Shown piece by piece: positions 50,604 through 59,271 of a stretch of DNA of 64,000 nucleotides. The number at the start of each line of letters is the position of its first letter. The stretch's first letter is position 1. Made by a program: the position numbers and the translations under genes. The notes under the pieces are model-generated. The model made no database searches. It was not told the origin of the DNA and saw nothing but the letters and a program-made list of their open reading frames with translations. Origin of the DNA: Novilysobacter_A longmucuonensis. Lineage in GTDB: Bacteria > Pseudomonadota > Gammaproteobacteria > Xanthomonadales > Xanthomonadaceae. Location of the stretch: contig NZ_JBJMAW010000003.1 in assembly GCF_046600735.1 (NCBI RefSeq), positions 248,001-312,000 of the forward strand. The letters run 5' to 3'.

Positions 50604-52901
50604 GTGTCCACTCCTTCGCTAGGCGCAAACGATCCTCTGAACGCGGTCGCTGGCGCGCCCGCCGATCCCCAGCGCGTGCTGGAGGAGATCAAGCGCCTGT
50701 CCGTCGAGCAACTCGGCGGGGTGCCGGGCCTGTTGTTCCGCGGGGTCGAGCAGGCCCTGAACGCGGCCGCGCAGGACGACACCGCACAGCCCGGCAATTT
50801 CGAGGACCTCTCGGCGCTGCGCCAACTGCGCCAGCAGAACGCCAGCCTGATGATGCGCTTCCGCCAGCAGGTCGCGCAGGGCTTCGACGACTTCCGCGGC
50901 CTGCGTGTGCGCCGCCGCGGCGATCTGCCGCTCGGCCTGGTCGACCACGAACACCTCGATTTCCACCTGGCCGGCCAGCGCGTCGGCGAGCAGCTGGCGC
51001 AGCGCTACTCGCGGCCGCTGGAGATGATGCAGGCGCGCCTGCGCTCGCTGACCGGCGCGCTGGGCGTGGCGGAGTCGGGCAACCCGATCGGTCCGGAGCG
51101 GCTGGTGGCGGCGTTGGTCGAGACTTTCCGCGAGACCGAGCCGACCGCCGAGATACGCATCCTGCTGTTCCAGCAATACGAGCAGGAGCTCGCGCGGGTG
51201 CTGGGCGACCTGTACGGGCGCATCAACTCGCTGTTGGCCTCGGCCGGCTACGACGTCACTGCCGCCACCCGTGCCAAGCAGCGGCAGGACACATCGTTCG
51301 TGCTCGACACCGTCGAGCCGGTACCGCATCCCAGGGCCCCGGTCGGAGCACCCCCCGCGCGGGACCCGGCCGCAGCCGCGGACGCAACCGCGCCAGGGGA
51401 AGGGCCGGCGCTCGATGGCGCGCGCACCATGCAGCCGCGACCATCGCACGCGCAGGTTTCCCCGGGACTGGCGGCCGAACTGTCGGAACTGCACTCGCTG
51501 CTGCACGCCTGGCGCGAAGGGTCGCAACAGCGCGCGCAGCCTGCGCGTGCGCAGCAGGACGTCTCGCCGCCGCGCCGGGAACTGCGCGTGGAGGAGGTGT
51601 TGAGCGTGGCCTCGATGCTGCAGCCGGAGCCGCCGGATGCATTCGCCCGCGCGCTGGCCGGCTCGGGCCGGCTCGGCGACACCATTCGCGACCACCTCAG
51701 CGACGGCGCCCGCCGGCTCGGGCTCAGCCCCGACCAGACCCGGTTCAGCGCACAGGAAGAGGACGCGATCGACCTGGTCGCGCTGCTGTTCGATTCGCTC
51801 TTCCGCACCCATTCGTTGCAGGACCGAGCGCGCCGCTTGTACGCGCGGCTGGTGCTGCCGTACGTCAAGGTCGCGCTGACCGACGAAAGCGTGTTCGTCG
51901 CCGGCGAGCACCCCGCGCGCAAGCTGCTCGATGCGATCACCGAAGCCTGCGAGGGCAATGTGGCGGCGACCCCGCACGAGCGCGAACTGCTGGACCGCGC
52001 CGCGGCCGCGTCGCAGCGCATCGTCGCCGAGTACAACGAGGACATGGCCGTGTTCGAGCTGGCCCACGCCGAGCTCGACGCCCTGCTCAGCCAGCAGCGT
52101 CGCCGGGGCGAGTTGCAGGAGCAGCGCGCGGTCAAGGCGACCATGGGCCGCGAGCGCCTGGGTTGCGCGCGATCGACCGCCGACGGCGCACTGCAGCAGA
52201 CGCTGGGCGAGGCGCCGGTGACCGACGCGGTGGCGGAGTTCCTGTCGATGTCCTGGCGCCACCACGTGGTGCAGACGGTATTGCGCGAAGGCGACGACAA
52301 CGAGCGCCGCAACGAGGTACTCGGGCTGGGCGAGGCGCTGGTGGAGGTCGACGGGCTGGCCGGGGCGAACCGCGGCTGCGAGCTGGCCGACCGCCTGCTC
52401 GAGCTGGAGCCGGCGATCATGCAGTGTCTGGCCGGTTCCGGCCTCGACGAGAGTGCCGCGCGCCAAAGCCTGGCCACGCTGGTGCATGCGTTGGCCACGC
52501 CCGATCGGGCGCGCCACAAGCCGGCGCCCGCTCCGCTGGCTGCCGACAACGAGAACGACGGTGCCGATGACCGCCGCCTGTGGCTGGCCGGTGGCACCGA
52601 CACGACCGGTCACGACGAGGCGCTCGCCGCGCGCATGCGCAAGCTCGCGCCCGGCGAATGGCTGCGCCTGACCGACACCAACGGCGAGGTCAGCGCCGCG
52701 AAGGTCGCCTGGGTCAGTCCGCTGACCTCGCGCTTCCTGCTGGTCAACCGCCGCGGCGTGCGCGTGCTGGTCGCCTCGGCCGAGGAGTTGGCCTTGCTCG
52801 CCAGTGCCGGCCGCGTGCAGGTCGGCACCGAGCGCACAGCTTTCGATGAGGCGATGCGGCAGGTGCGGCAGCGTTTGGACAAGGCGGTCGGCCAGCGTTA
52901 G
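50604..52901 (+). CDS. DUF1631-family protein
   Basis: A 765-residue cytoplasmic protein with no signal peptide or TM segment. GTG 50604 is favoured because AGGGGA lies 6 bases upstream. Mostly helical N-terminal and middle sections flank a low-complexity Pro/Ala linker (about 245-310). The C-terminus (about 690-750: G-E-W-L-R-L, V-A-W-V-S, F-L-L-V-N-R-R-G) resembles the PilZ-like strand order often found at the end of this family. DUF1631 proteins are frequently misannotated as thymidine phosphorylase; I see no basis for that activity. It is divergent from the nitroreductase; a TTGACA at 50538-50543 may be part of its promoter. Confidence 0.8.
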   Translation: MSTPSLGANDPLNAVAGAPADPQRVLEEIKRLSVEQLGGVPGLLFRGVEQALNAAAQDDTAQPGNFEDLSALRQLRQQNASLMMRFRQQVAQGFDDFRGLRVRRRGDLPLGLVDHEHLDFHLAGQRVGEQLAQRYSRPLEMMQARLRSLTGALGVAESGNPIGPERLVAALVETFRETEPTAEIRILLFQQYEQELARVLGDLYGRINSLLASAGYDVTAATRAKQRQDTSFVLDTVEPVPHPRAPVGAPPARDPAAAADATAPGEGPALDGARTMQPRPSHAQVSPGLAAELSELHSLLHAWREGSQQRAQPARAQQDVSPPRRELRVEEVLSVASMLQPEPPDAFARALAGSGRLGDTIRDHLSDGARRLGLSPDQTRFSAQEEDAIDLVALLFDSLFRTHSLQDRARRLYARLVLPYVKVALTDESVFVAGEHPARKLLDAITEACEGNVAATPHERELLDRAAAASQRIVAEYNEDMAVFELAHAELDALLSQQRRRGELQEQRAVKATMGRERLGCARSTADGALQQTLGEAPVTDAVAEFLSMSWRHHVVQTVLREGDDNERRNEVLGLGEALVEVDGLAGANRGCELADRLLELEPAIMQCLAGSGLDESAARQSLATLVHALATPDRARHKPAPAPLAADNENDGADDRRLWLAGGTDTTGHDEALAARMRKLAPGEWLRLTDTNGEVSAAKVAWVSPLTSRFLLVNRRGVRVLVASAEELALLASAGRVQVGTERTAFDEAMRQVRQRLDKAVGQR

Positions 52902-52920
52902 GTCGGCACGTACAAGCGAG

Positions 52921-53062
52921 CGTAGGCCGGGCTGCAAAGCCCAGCGCGTTCCGCCATCGATTGCCGGCGGCTGGCTGCCGAGCTGAGCTTGCAAGCCCAG
53001 CCTGCGGAAATGTCAGGCTCTCCCGAGTTCCGAGTTCCGAGTCCCGCGCCGCGCCGCGCCGC
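52921..53062. repeat. Palindromes and degenerate heptamers between DUF1631 and pntAA
   Basis: CGTAGGCCGGGCTGCAAAGC followed by CCAGCG (52921-52946) matches the family at 30084 and 57979. A TTGCAAGCCCAGCC unit follows. A CCGAGTT/CGAGTCC heptamer stretch lies at 53023-53045 and a CCGCG tract at 53045-53062. Confidence 0.8.
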
Positions 53063-53123
53063 GCCGATCGCGCCGTCCCGACGCATTCGTTACGATGCCG
53101 CGAACCGCGTACGGAGCGATCGC

Positions 53124-54251
53124 ATGGCAGAGACGGCAGGCAATGGGGCAGGCGTGGTCGTGGGTATCGCGCGTGAAACCGCAGCGGGTGAACGGCGGGT
53201 GTCGCTGAGCCCGGAAACCTGCAGGAAACTGGTTGCCGCCGGCGCCCGGGTGCGGGTCGAACGCGGCGCCGGGCGCGGCGCGGCCTTCAGTGACGACGCC
53301 TACGCCGAGGCCGGCGCGCAACTGGTCGGCGATGCCGCTGCTGCCCGCGATGAGGCCGATCTGGTGCTCTGCGTGCAGCCGCCGGAAGCCGCCGCACTGC
53401 ATCGCATGCGCCAGGGCGCGACGCTGGTCGGGCTGCTCGCGCCGCAGGCCGATGCCGCGCGCGCCGAGGCGATCACCGCGCGCGGGTTGCAGGCGTTCCC
53501 GCTGGAGCGCTTGCCGCGCACCACACGGGCGCAGGCGATGGACGTGCTGAGCTCGCAGGCCAGCGTCGCCGGCTACAAGGCGGTGCTGATCGCGGCGCAA
53601 CTGGCGCCACGGTTCTTTCCGATGCTGACCACCGCCGCCGGCACGATCCGCCCCTCGCGGGTGCTGGTGATCGGCGCCGGCGTCGCGGGTCTGCAGGCGA
53701 TCGCCACCGCGCGCCGGCTCGGCGCGCAGGTCGAGGGCTTCGATGTGCGGCCGGAGACGCGCGAGCAGATCCAGTCGCTCGGCGGCAAGTTCCTCGACCT
53801 CGGGGTCAGCGCCGCGGGCGAGGGCGGTTACGCGCGCCAGCTCACCGATCAGGAACGCGCCGAGCAGCAGCGCCGGCTCGGCGAGCACCTCAAGCACGTC
53901 GACGTCATCGTCTGCACCGCGGCGGTGCCGGGCCGGCCGGCGCCGAAGATCATCAGCGCGGCGATGGTCGCCGGGATGAAGCCCGGCAGCGTCGTGGTCG
54001 ATCTGGCCGCCGAGAGCGGCGGCAACTGCGAGCTGACCCGGCGCGGCGAAACCGTCGACGTCGACGGCGTCAGTGTCGCCGGGCCGCTCGACCTGGCCAG
54101 CAGCGGCGCGGTGCATGCCAGTGAGATGTACGCGCGCAACCTGCTGAACTTCGTCAGCTTGTTCATCAAGGACGGTGCGCTGGCGTTCGACTGGAGCGAC
54201 GAGTTGCTGGCGCGGACGGTCTGGCCCGAACGCGCCGCCGCGGCCGCCTGA
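53124..54251 (+). CDS. pntAA: NAD(P) transhydrogenase subunit alpha part 1
   Basis: A 375-residue soluble NAD(H)-binding domain I of the proton-translocating transhydrogenase. Motifs are R-E-T-A-A-G-E-R-R-V-S-L (17-28), S-S-Q-A-S-V-A-G-Y-K-A-V, the dinucleotide fold V-L-V-I-G-A-G-V-A-G-L-Q-A and V-D-L-A-A-E-S-G-G-N. ATG 53124 gives the correct N-terminus. In the split-alpha arrangement pntAB should follow at once. Here it is 1.85 kb away, beyond three oppositely oriented genes. Confidence 0.95.
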   Translation: MAETAGNGAGVVVGIARETAAGERRVSLSPETCRKLVAAGARVRVERGAGRGAAFSDDAYAEAGAQLVGDAAAARDEADLVLCVQPPEAAALHRMRQGATLVGLLAPQADAARAEAITARGLQAFPLERLPRTTRAQAMDVLSSQASVAGYKAVLIAAQLAPRFFPMLTTAAGTIRPSRVLVIGAGVAGLQAIATARRLGAQVEGFDVRPETREQIQSLGGKFLDLGVSAAGEGGYARQLTDQERAEQQRRLGEHLKHVDVIVCTAAVPGRPAPKIISAAMVAGMKPGSVVVDLAAESGGNCELTRRGETVDVDGVSVAGPLDLASSGAVHASEMYARNLLNFVSLFIKDGALAFDWSDELLARTVWPERAAAAA

Positions 54252-54280
54252 CCCGAGTCCCGGATCCGTGTTCCACGACT

Positions 54281-54320
54281 CGTAGGATGGGTTGAGCGCA
54301 GCGATACCCATCGAGCGCGC
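54281..54320. repeat. Imperfect inverted repeat after pntAA
   Basis: CGTAGGATGGGTTGAGCGCA followed by GCGATACCCATCGAGCGCGC. The GATGGGT/ACCCATC arms are complementary with an 11-base centre, a plausible terminator between pntAA and the converging DUF3106 gene. Confidence 0.65.
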
Positions 54321-54348
54321 ATGCCTCGAGTACGCACCTGCCGCGAGG

Positions 54349-54813
54349 TCACTCCCGCGGCCGGGCCGCCGGTGGTGTCTCGCAGGGACGATTGGCCTGC
54401 ACCCAGTTGCGACGCTGTTCGGTGGTCATCTGCTTCCACCGGGTCTTCAGCGCACGCCGCTGTTCCGGCGCCAGGCCCTGCATTTTTGCGTACAGCGCAC
54501 GCATTTGCTCGCGCTGCTCACGGTTCATGCCGTGCCAGCGTTGCATGCCGTGATGGGCGCGCTCGCGCTGCTCCGGCGTCATTTCCCGCCAGCGTTGCGC
54601 GTGCTGGAGCATGCGCTCGCGCTGGTCCGGTTCGGCGTTCCAGCGGTCGCGGATCGGAGTGATCAGTTGTTCGCGTCGGGCCTGATCGAGCTGCTCCCAC
54701 GCCGGCAGCGGGGCGCTGGGCGGTGTGGCGAGTCCTGGCAGGCCGACGGCCATCAAGGCCAGCAGTGCGGCAACGCGGCACCAATGGCGGGTAGGGGCGG
54801 TGCTCATGGTCAT
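54349..54813 (-). CDS. DUF3106-family periplasmic protein
   Basis: A 154-residue protein with an N-terminal signal or TM segment (about 16-33, A-A-L-L-A-L-M-A-V-G-L) and a highly charged helical remainder. Repeating W-R-E-M-T-P-E-Q-R-E-R and M-N-R-E-Q-R-E-Q-M units are typical of DUF3106. The pattern resembles small metal- or stress-responsive chaperones of the Spy/CpxP type only in general character. It overlaps the preceding gene by 4 bp and ends the sigma operon. Confidence 0.75.
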   Translation of the reverse strand: MTMSTAPTRHWCRVAALLALMAVGLPGLATPPSAPLPAWEQLDQARREQLITPIRDRWNAEPDQRERMLQHAQRWREMTPEQRERAHHGMQRWHGMNREQREQMRALYAKMQGLAPEQRRALKTRWKQMTTEQRRNWVQANRPCETPPAARPRE

Positions 54814-55211
54814 TGCTCCGGAGCTGGCGGCAGGGCGTCGTCGTTGGCGGCCAGCCACAAATAGAGGTCGGGGTTTTCATCAAGTGCGGCGACTGCCAGG
54901 TCAACTTGCGCAACCGGCGTGATCTCGTCCAGCGGTGGCGGCGTCGATGGCGGCATCGAGGGTGCAGTGAAGTGCTGCAGGCCCAGCGCCAACGCGAACA
55001 CTGCGGCGCAAAGGCCGGCGAGTCTCCAGCCGGTGCCACTCACCGAGGAAGCCGTACCGTTCGCGGTGGCGTGACGGTGCGCGCGCAGGCGCGCGTGGAT
55101 CGATGCCGGTACCTGCCTCAGCGCCTCGGCATGGCGCGCACGCACTGCCCGGTCGAAAGCCTCGTCATGCAGGTCAGGGTCGTGCCGACCGGCGCCTGTC
55201 GGGATGTTCAT
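54810..55211 (-). CDS. Single-TM protein downstream of the sigma factor (anti-sigma candidate, DUF3619-like)
   Basis: A 133-residue protein. The cytoplasmic N-terminus has D-E-A-F-D-R-A-V-R-A-R-H-A-E-A-L, one TM lies at about 62-80 (L-A-G-L-C-A-A-V-F-A-L-A), and a Pro-rich C-terminus with D-L-Y-L-W-L-A follows. The ATG overlaps the sigma-factor stop. Position and topology suit an anti-sigma factor, but no zinc-binding H-x3-C-x2-C motif is visible. The DUF3619 resemblance is tentative. Confidence 0.6.
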   Translation of the reverse strand: MNIPTGAGRHDPDLHDEAFDRAVRARHAEALRQVPASIHARLRAHRHATANGTASSVSGTGWRLAGLCAAVFALALGLQHFTAPSMPPSTPPPLDEITPVAQVDLAVAALDENPDLYLWLAANDDALPPAPEQ

Positions 55212-55819
55212 CGCCATGCCTCCAGTTGCCGCTGCAATGCTTCGCGCGCGCGCGACAGGTGGGTCTTGACCGAGCCCTCGCTGCACCCCATCGCCCGCGC
55301 GGTGGTGGCGACGTCGAGCTCCTCCAGGATGCGCAGGCTGAAGGCCTCGCGCTGGCGTCGTGGCAGCGCGCCCAGCGCATCGACCAGCCGTTCGTAGGCC
55401 TCGCGGTTGTCGTGGCTGCGCGACGGGCCCGGAGTGCTGTCGTCGGTCCATTCGACCACGCCGCCGTCCTCGCGGTCCGCGGCCGGCGCCAGCCAGCGCA
55501 TCCGGAAGGTGCGGCGCCGCTGGATGTCGACGATGCGGCTGCGCAGGATGCTCCAGAACAGCGGCGTCCACTCCGGGGGCGGCCGGTCGGCGTAGGCGAG
55601 CATCTTGATCATCGCGTCCTGCACCGCGTCCATCGCGTCATCGCGCTGGCGCAGGCCGATCTCGGCGAAGCGGAACGCGCGCGCACCAATGTCGGCGAGA
55701 AACTGCTCCAGCGACACCGGTTCGCGCGTGGCTTCGCCCGCGGTGGTTTCGCGCGGAGCGGCATCGCGCACGCCAGCAGCGGCGGAGTCAACGGCATCGG
55801 GGCTCACGTGCAGCAGCAT
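55208..55819 (-). CDS. ECF-type RNA polymerase sigma factor
   Basis: A 203-residue sigma-70 family protein. Region 2 is in D-A-M-D-A-V-Q-D-A-M-I-K-M-L-A-Y (about 63-78), and region 4 in L-P-R-R-Q-R-E-A-F-S-L-R-I-L-E-E-L-D-V followed by the helix-turn-helix G-C-S-E-G-S-V-K-T-H-L-S-R. An N-terminal extension of about 35 residues precedes region 2; GTG 55807 is another possible start. It is first of a three-gene operon with a TM protein and a DUF3106 protein, all joined by ATGA overlaps. Confidence 0.85.
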   Translation of the reverse strand: MLLHVSPDAVDSAAAGVRDAAPRETTAGEATREPVSLEQFLADIGARAFRFAEIGLRQRDDAMDAVQDAMIKMLAYADRPPPEWTPLFWSILRSRIVDIQRRRTFRMRWLAPAADREDGGVVEWTDDSTPGPSRSHDNREAYERLVDALGALPRRQREAFSLRILEELDVATTARAMGCSEGSVKTHLSRAREALQRQLEAWR

Positions 55820-56101
55820 AGCGCCCGCGGCTCACCCGCCGGCACGACGGCCGTGGCGTGCACGCGAGGCCCTCGTGACCGGACAGCACTGGGCTGGACC
55901 CACATGGTTGCTCATCGGCGCCTCCCTCATGCCGACCTCGCTGGCGGCTTGGTGAGGACAACGTCCGAGGCGGGCGACGGTTGACAACCGCGGAGCGCCG
56001 GGCTTTCGCCGGATGCGCGGATGGTTATGATGCCGGGGGTGCCGCAGCCGATGAATGCGGCCCAGTCACGCTATTGGGGCGGTCACGCCACGGGGGACGA
56101 G

Positions 56102-56401
56102 ATGAGCGAAGGGTTCGAGGCGCTGTACATCTTCATGCTGGCGGCGATCGCCGGCCACGTGATCATCTCGCGGGTGCCGGTGATCCTGCACACGCCGCTG
56201 ATGTCGGGCTCCAACTTCATCCACGGCATCGTGCTGATCGGCGCGATGGTGGTGCTGGGGCACGCCGACACCACCCTGGAGAAGGCCATCGGCTTTGTCG
56301 CGGTACTGCTGGGCGCGGGCAATGCCGCCGGCGGCTACGTGGTGACCGAGCGGATGCTGGAGATGTTCAAGTCGTCCCGGCGGCCGGGGGGCCAAGCGTG
56401 A
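56102..56401 (+). CDS. pntAB: NAD(P) transhydrogenase subunit alpha part 2
   Basis: A 99-residue membrane protein with three to four TM helices that forms half of the proton channel: E-A-L-Y-I-F-M-L-A, the conserved P-V-I-L-H-T-P-L-M-S-G-S-N-F-I-H-G and G-G-Y-V-V-T-E-R-M-L. ATG 56102 follows a GGGGGAC site. It lies 112 bp before pntB. The gap 55820-56101 before it should hold its promoter; a TATGAT at 56026 is a candidate -10 without a clear -35. Confidence 0.94.
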   Translation: MSEGFEALYIFMLAAIAGHVIISRVPVILHTPLMSGSNFIHGIVLIGAMVVLGHADTTLEKAIGFVAVLLGAGNAAGGYVVTERMLEMFKSSRRPGGQA

Positions 56402-56512
56402 GCAACGGGACCGGGGACCGGGAACCGGGGACCCGGGTAGAGCCCCGGCGCGCGTCGGCGGTTGCTGTTTCCCGGGTCCCCGGTCCCGGGTCCCGAGTCC
56501 CGGAGTCCCAGC
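56402..56512. repeat. GC-rich inverted heptamer arms between pntAB and pntB
   Basis: GGGACCGGGGACCGGGAACC plus GGGGACCCGGG on the left is mirrored by CCCGGGTCCCCGGTCCCGGG plus TCCCGAGTCCC on the right, with about 30 bp between. The pair can form a very stable hairpin within the pnt transcript. The units belong to the GAGTCCC heptamer family of 26661-26758. Confidence 0.85.
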
Positions 56513-56513
56513 C

Positions 56514-57950
56514 ATGAGCGCCGGCGAACTGCGCCTGCTGCTGGTCGGCGCCAGTTACTTCATCGCCGCGACCCTGTTCCTGATCGGCCTGCAGCGCATG
56601 GCCTCGCCGGTGACCGCGCGCAGCGGCATCCGATGGGCCGGGGTGGGGATGGTGCTTGCGACCGCGGCGACGTTCCTGCTGCCGGACCTGCACAACCTGG
56701 GGTTGATCGTGACCGCGCTGGTGATCGGCACGGCGGCGGCCTGGATCTCGGGCAGGAAGGTCGCGATCACCGACATGCCGCAGATGGTCGCGCTGTACAA
56801 CGGCATGGGCGGCGGTTCGGCCGCGGCGATCGGTGCGGTCGAGCTGCTGCGCTGGTCGGCGCTGGTGCCGTCCAATCCGCTGCTGGCACAGTTGCAGGCG
56901 CAGATCGGACCGGACACGTTCACCCGGACGCTGGCCGTGACCGGCGCGGCGATCGGTGCGATCGCGCTGTCGGGGTCGGTGATCGCCTGGGCCAAGCTCG
57001 ACGGCCGGCTCGACCGGCGCGTGGTGTTTCCCGGTCAGCAGCTGTTCAACGCTGCGGTCTTCGTGGCGATGGTGGTGCTGGGTGGCATCGTGATTGCAAC
57101 GCTGGACCCGCTTGCGATCGTCGGGTTTTTCGCGCTGGCACTGGCACTGGGCGTGCTGATGACGCTGCCGATCGGCGGCGCCGACATGCCGGTGGTGATC
57201 TCGCTCTACAACGCGCTGACCGGCTTGGCGGTCGCGTTCGAGGGCTATGTGCTGGGTTTCGATGCGCTGATCATCGCCGGCACCATGGTCGGCGCGGCCG
57301 GCATGCTGCTGACCAGGCTGATGGCCAAGGCGATGAACCGGCCGATCAGCGGCGTGCTGTTTTCCAGTTTCGGCGGTGGCGGCGCCACGGCGCAGGAGAT
57401 CGCCGGCAGCCAGAAGCCCATCGAGGCCGGCGACGTCGCCGCGATGATGGCGTACGCCGAGCGCGTGGTGATCGTGCCCGGCTACGGCATGGCCGTGGCG
57501 CAGGCGCAGCACAAGATCTGGGAGCTGACCCAGAAGCTGGCCGAGCGCGGGGTCAAGGTGAAGTTCGCGATCCACCCGGTGGCAGGTCGCATGCCCGGCC
57601 ACATGAACGTGCTGCTGGCCGAAGCCGGCGTCCCGTACGACCTGATCGCCGACATGGACGACATCAACCCCGAGTTCCCCAACACCGACGTGGCGCTGGT
57701 GATCGGCGCCAACGACGTGGTCAATCCGGTGGCGAAAACCGACCCGGCCAGCCCGATCTTCGGCATGCCGATCCTCGACGTGGTCAATGCGCGCCACACC
57801 ATCGTGATCAAGCGCGGCAGAGGCACGGGTTTTGCCGGCATCGAGAACGCGCTGTTCTACGCCGACAACACGCGCATGCTCTACGGCGATGGCGCGGAGA
57901 TGGCCGGCGCGCTGGTATCGGAGCTCAAGGCGCTCGAGGGCGGGCATTGA
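56514..57950 (+). CDS. pntB: NAD(P) transhydrogenase subunit beta
   Basis: A 478-residue membrane subunit. The N-terminal half has about nine TM helices, with conserved M-P-Q-M-V-A-L-Y-N-G-M-G-G-G and M-P-V-V-I-S-L-Y-N-A-L-T-G. The soluble NADP(H)-binding domain III at the C-terminus has I-V-P-G-Y-G-M-A-V-A-Q-A-Q, H-P-V-A-G-R-M-P-G-H-M-N-V-L-L-A-E-A and I-G-A-N-D-V-V-N-P. It uses the proton-motive force to drive NADPH formation with PntAA and PntAB. Confidence 0.97.
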   Translation: MSAGELRLLLVGASYFIAATLFLIGLQRMASPVTARSGIRWAGVGMVLATAATFLLPDLHNLGLIVTALVIGTAAAWISGRKVAITDMPQMVALYNGMGGGSAAAIGAVELLRWSALVPSNPLLAQLQAQIGPDTFTRTLAVTGAAIGAIALSGSVIAWAKLDGRLDRRVVFPGQQLFNAAVFVAMVVLGGIVIATLDPLAIVGFFALALALGVLMTLPIGGADMPVVISLYNALTGLAVAFEGYVLGFDALIIAGTMVGAAGMLLTRLMAKAMNRPISGVLFSSFGGGGATAQEIAGSQKPIEAGDVAAMMAYAERVVIVPGYGMAVAQAQHKIWELTQKLAERGVKVKFAIHPVAGRMPGHMNVLLAEAGVPYDLIADMDDINPEFPNTDVALVIGANDVVNPVAKTDPASPIFGMPILDVVNARHTIVIKRGRGTGFAGIENALFYADNTRMLYGDGAEMAGALVSELKALEGGH

Positions 57951-57978
57951 TCGCGGATACCGCATCGCCGGCGAACCC

Positions 57979-58156
57979 GTACGCTGGGCTGCCAAGCCCA
58001 GCACCGGTCGAACGCGGTGCTGGATCGATCGCGATGGCGGGTTGAAACCCGCCCCACGCCGGCGCGGACGGATGCGCGGTTGTTGTAGGAGCGCCCCTGC
58101 CCTGACAAGCATGGGGCGCGAAGCCGACGCGGTCGCGGGCATGGCCCGCTCCTACA
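57979..58156. repeat. Repeat block after pntB
   Basis: CGTACGCTGGGCTGCCAAGC plus CCAGC palindrome at 57979-58003, an inverted pair around GGCGGGTTGAAACCCGCC at about 58035, and a REP unit of the CCATGGGC subtype with its inverse at 58085-58156. They separate pntB from a converging membrane gene. Confidence 0.8.
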
Positions 58157-58173
58157 GCAGGCTTTCGTAGCGC

Positions 58174-58593
58174 TCAGCGTGCGGTCAGCGCCGCAAGCAC
58201 CAGCGCCAGTACGATCCAGGCGACATCAGCGGGTCCATTGGCAAGCTGCGCCAACGTCCATGCATGCTGGCTGCCGAGTTTCAGCGCCGACTCCCACGGC
58301 TGCAGGCCGAGTGCCGCGCCCAGGTGCGAGGCGGTGATGCCCCAGTTGGCCAGGACCACGATCAGCCCGGTGCCGATCAACGCCAGGCCTGCGCGGATGC
58401 TGCCGGGCCGCCATCCGCCCAGGCGCAGCATCCAGGCCACATCGAGCGCGCCCAGTGCGGCCATCCAGCTCTGCTGGCCCTCGGTGTAGAGGCTCACAAG
58501 CACCCAGATGGCGGCAAAGCCGGCCACGCTGAGCAGCAGCAGCAGCCACGACAGCCAGTTGGCGCGGCGCGAGGAAGAAGCAGCGGGTTTCAT
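58174..58593 (-). CDS. Small integral membrane protein of unknown function
   Basis: A 139-residue protein with four predicted TM helices (about 14-35, 43-57, 68-86, 121-137), mostly Leu/Ala/Trp-rich and with no charged motif that suggests a transporter. No family is recognised. It is convergent with pntB and divergent from sufT. The short hydrophilic N-terminus is Ser/Arg-rich. Confidence 0.65.
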   Translation of the reverse strand: MKPAASSSRRANWLSWLLLLLSVAGFAAIWVLVSLYTEGQQSWMAALGALDVAWMLRLGGWRPGSIRAGLALIGTGLIVVLANWGITASHLGAALGLQPWESALKLGSQHAWTLAQLANGPADVAWIVLALVLAALTAR

Positions 58594-58719
58594 TCAGGGA
58601 GCGATCCGGTCTACCGGCAAGCCGCACAGCATAGCGGCCAAGCTGGCCGGTAGAATGGCCGGCCTTGTGCCAGCGCCCGGCACCCCAATCTTCTCGACAC
58701 CTCTTTGGCGTATCCCGGT

Positions 58720-59271
58720 ATGTACTCCCGCAGCAGCGAACCTGTCCGTTTCGAGCGCGATTGCGCCGCCGTCCTGGTGCCGCAGGGCGAGGCCGTCAAC
58801 TTGCCCGCCGGCAGCGTCGGCTACGTCACCCAGGCGCTCGGCGGCAGCTACACCGTGTTTGTCGAGGGCAACTTGTTCCGCATCGCCGGCCACGACGCCG
58901 ATGCGATCGGCAAGGAGCCGCCGCAGCCGCTGCAGTTGCCCGAAGGCGCCGACGACGACACCGTCGAGCAGATGGTGTGGAAGCAGTTGCGCACCTGCTT
59001 CGATCCGGAGATTCCGATCAACGTGGTCGATCTGGGCCTGGTCTACGAGGCCGTGGTGAAGCCGGCCGACGATGGCAGCCGGCTGGTCGAGGTGCGCATG
59101 ACCCTGACCGCCCCCGCCTGCGGCATGGGCGACATCCTGGTCGACGACGTGCGCGACAAGATCGAGATGATCCCCACCGTCAGCGAGGCCGATGTCGAGC
59201 TGGTGTTCGACCCGCCGTGGAACCGCACGATGATGTCCGAGGCCGCACGCCTCGAGACCGGCATGCTGTAG
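58720..59271 (+). CDS. sufT: Fe-S cluster assembly protein SufT (DUF59/MIP18 family)
   Basis: A 183-residue protein. The N-terminal part with V-L-V-P-Q-G-E-A-V-N-L-P-A-G-S-V-G-Y-V-T is specific to SufT. The C-terminal DUF59 domain has C-F-D-P-E-I-P-I-N-V-V-D-L-G-L-V-Y and T-A-P-A-C-G-M-G-D-I-L-V with the reactive Cys. ATG 58720 was chosen over TTG 58705 because it gives the usual start M-Y-S-R-S-S. SufT helps maturation of Fe-S proteins. No other suf genes are in the window. Confidence 0.92.
   Translation: MYSRSSEPVRFERDCAAVLVPQGEAVNLPAGSVGYVTQALGGSYTVFVEGNLFRIAGHDADAIGKEPPQPLQLPEGADDDTVEQMVWKQLRTCFDPEIPINVVDLGLVYEAVVKPADDGSRLVEVRMTLTAPACGMGDILVDDVRDKIEMIPTVSEADVELVFDPPWNRTMMSEAARLETGML

Noticed and set aside
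50619..52994. A 791-codon antisense ORF opposite the DUF1631 gene
   Set aside because: It is composed of Gln/Arg/His/Leu-rich shadow sequence; the sense frame has a good ribosome site and DUF1631 character.
56026..56031. TATGAT as the pntAB promoter with TTGACA at 55981
   Set aside because: The spacing between the two hexamers is 39 bp, far beyond 16-18 bp, so they cannot form one sigma-70 promoter.
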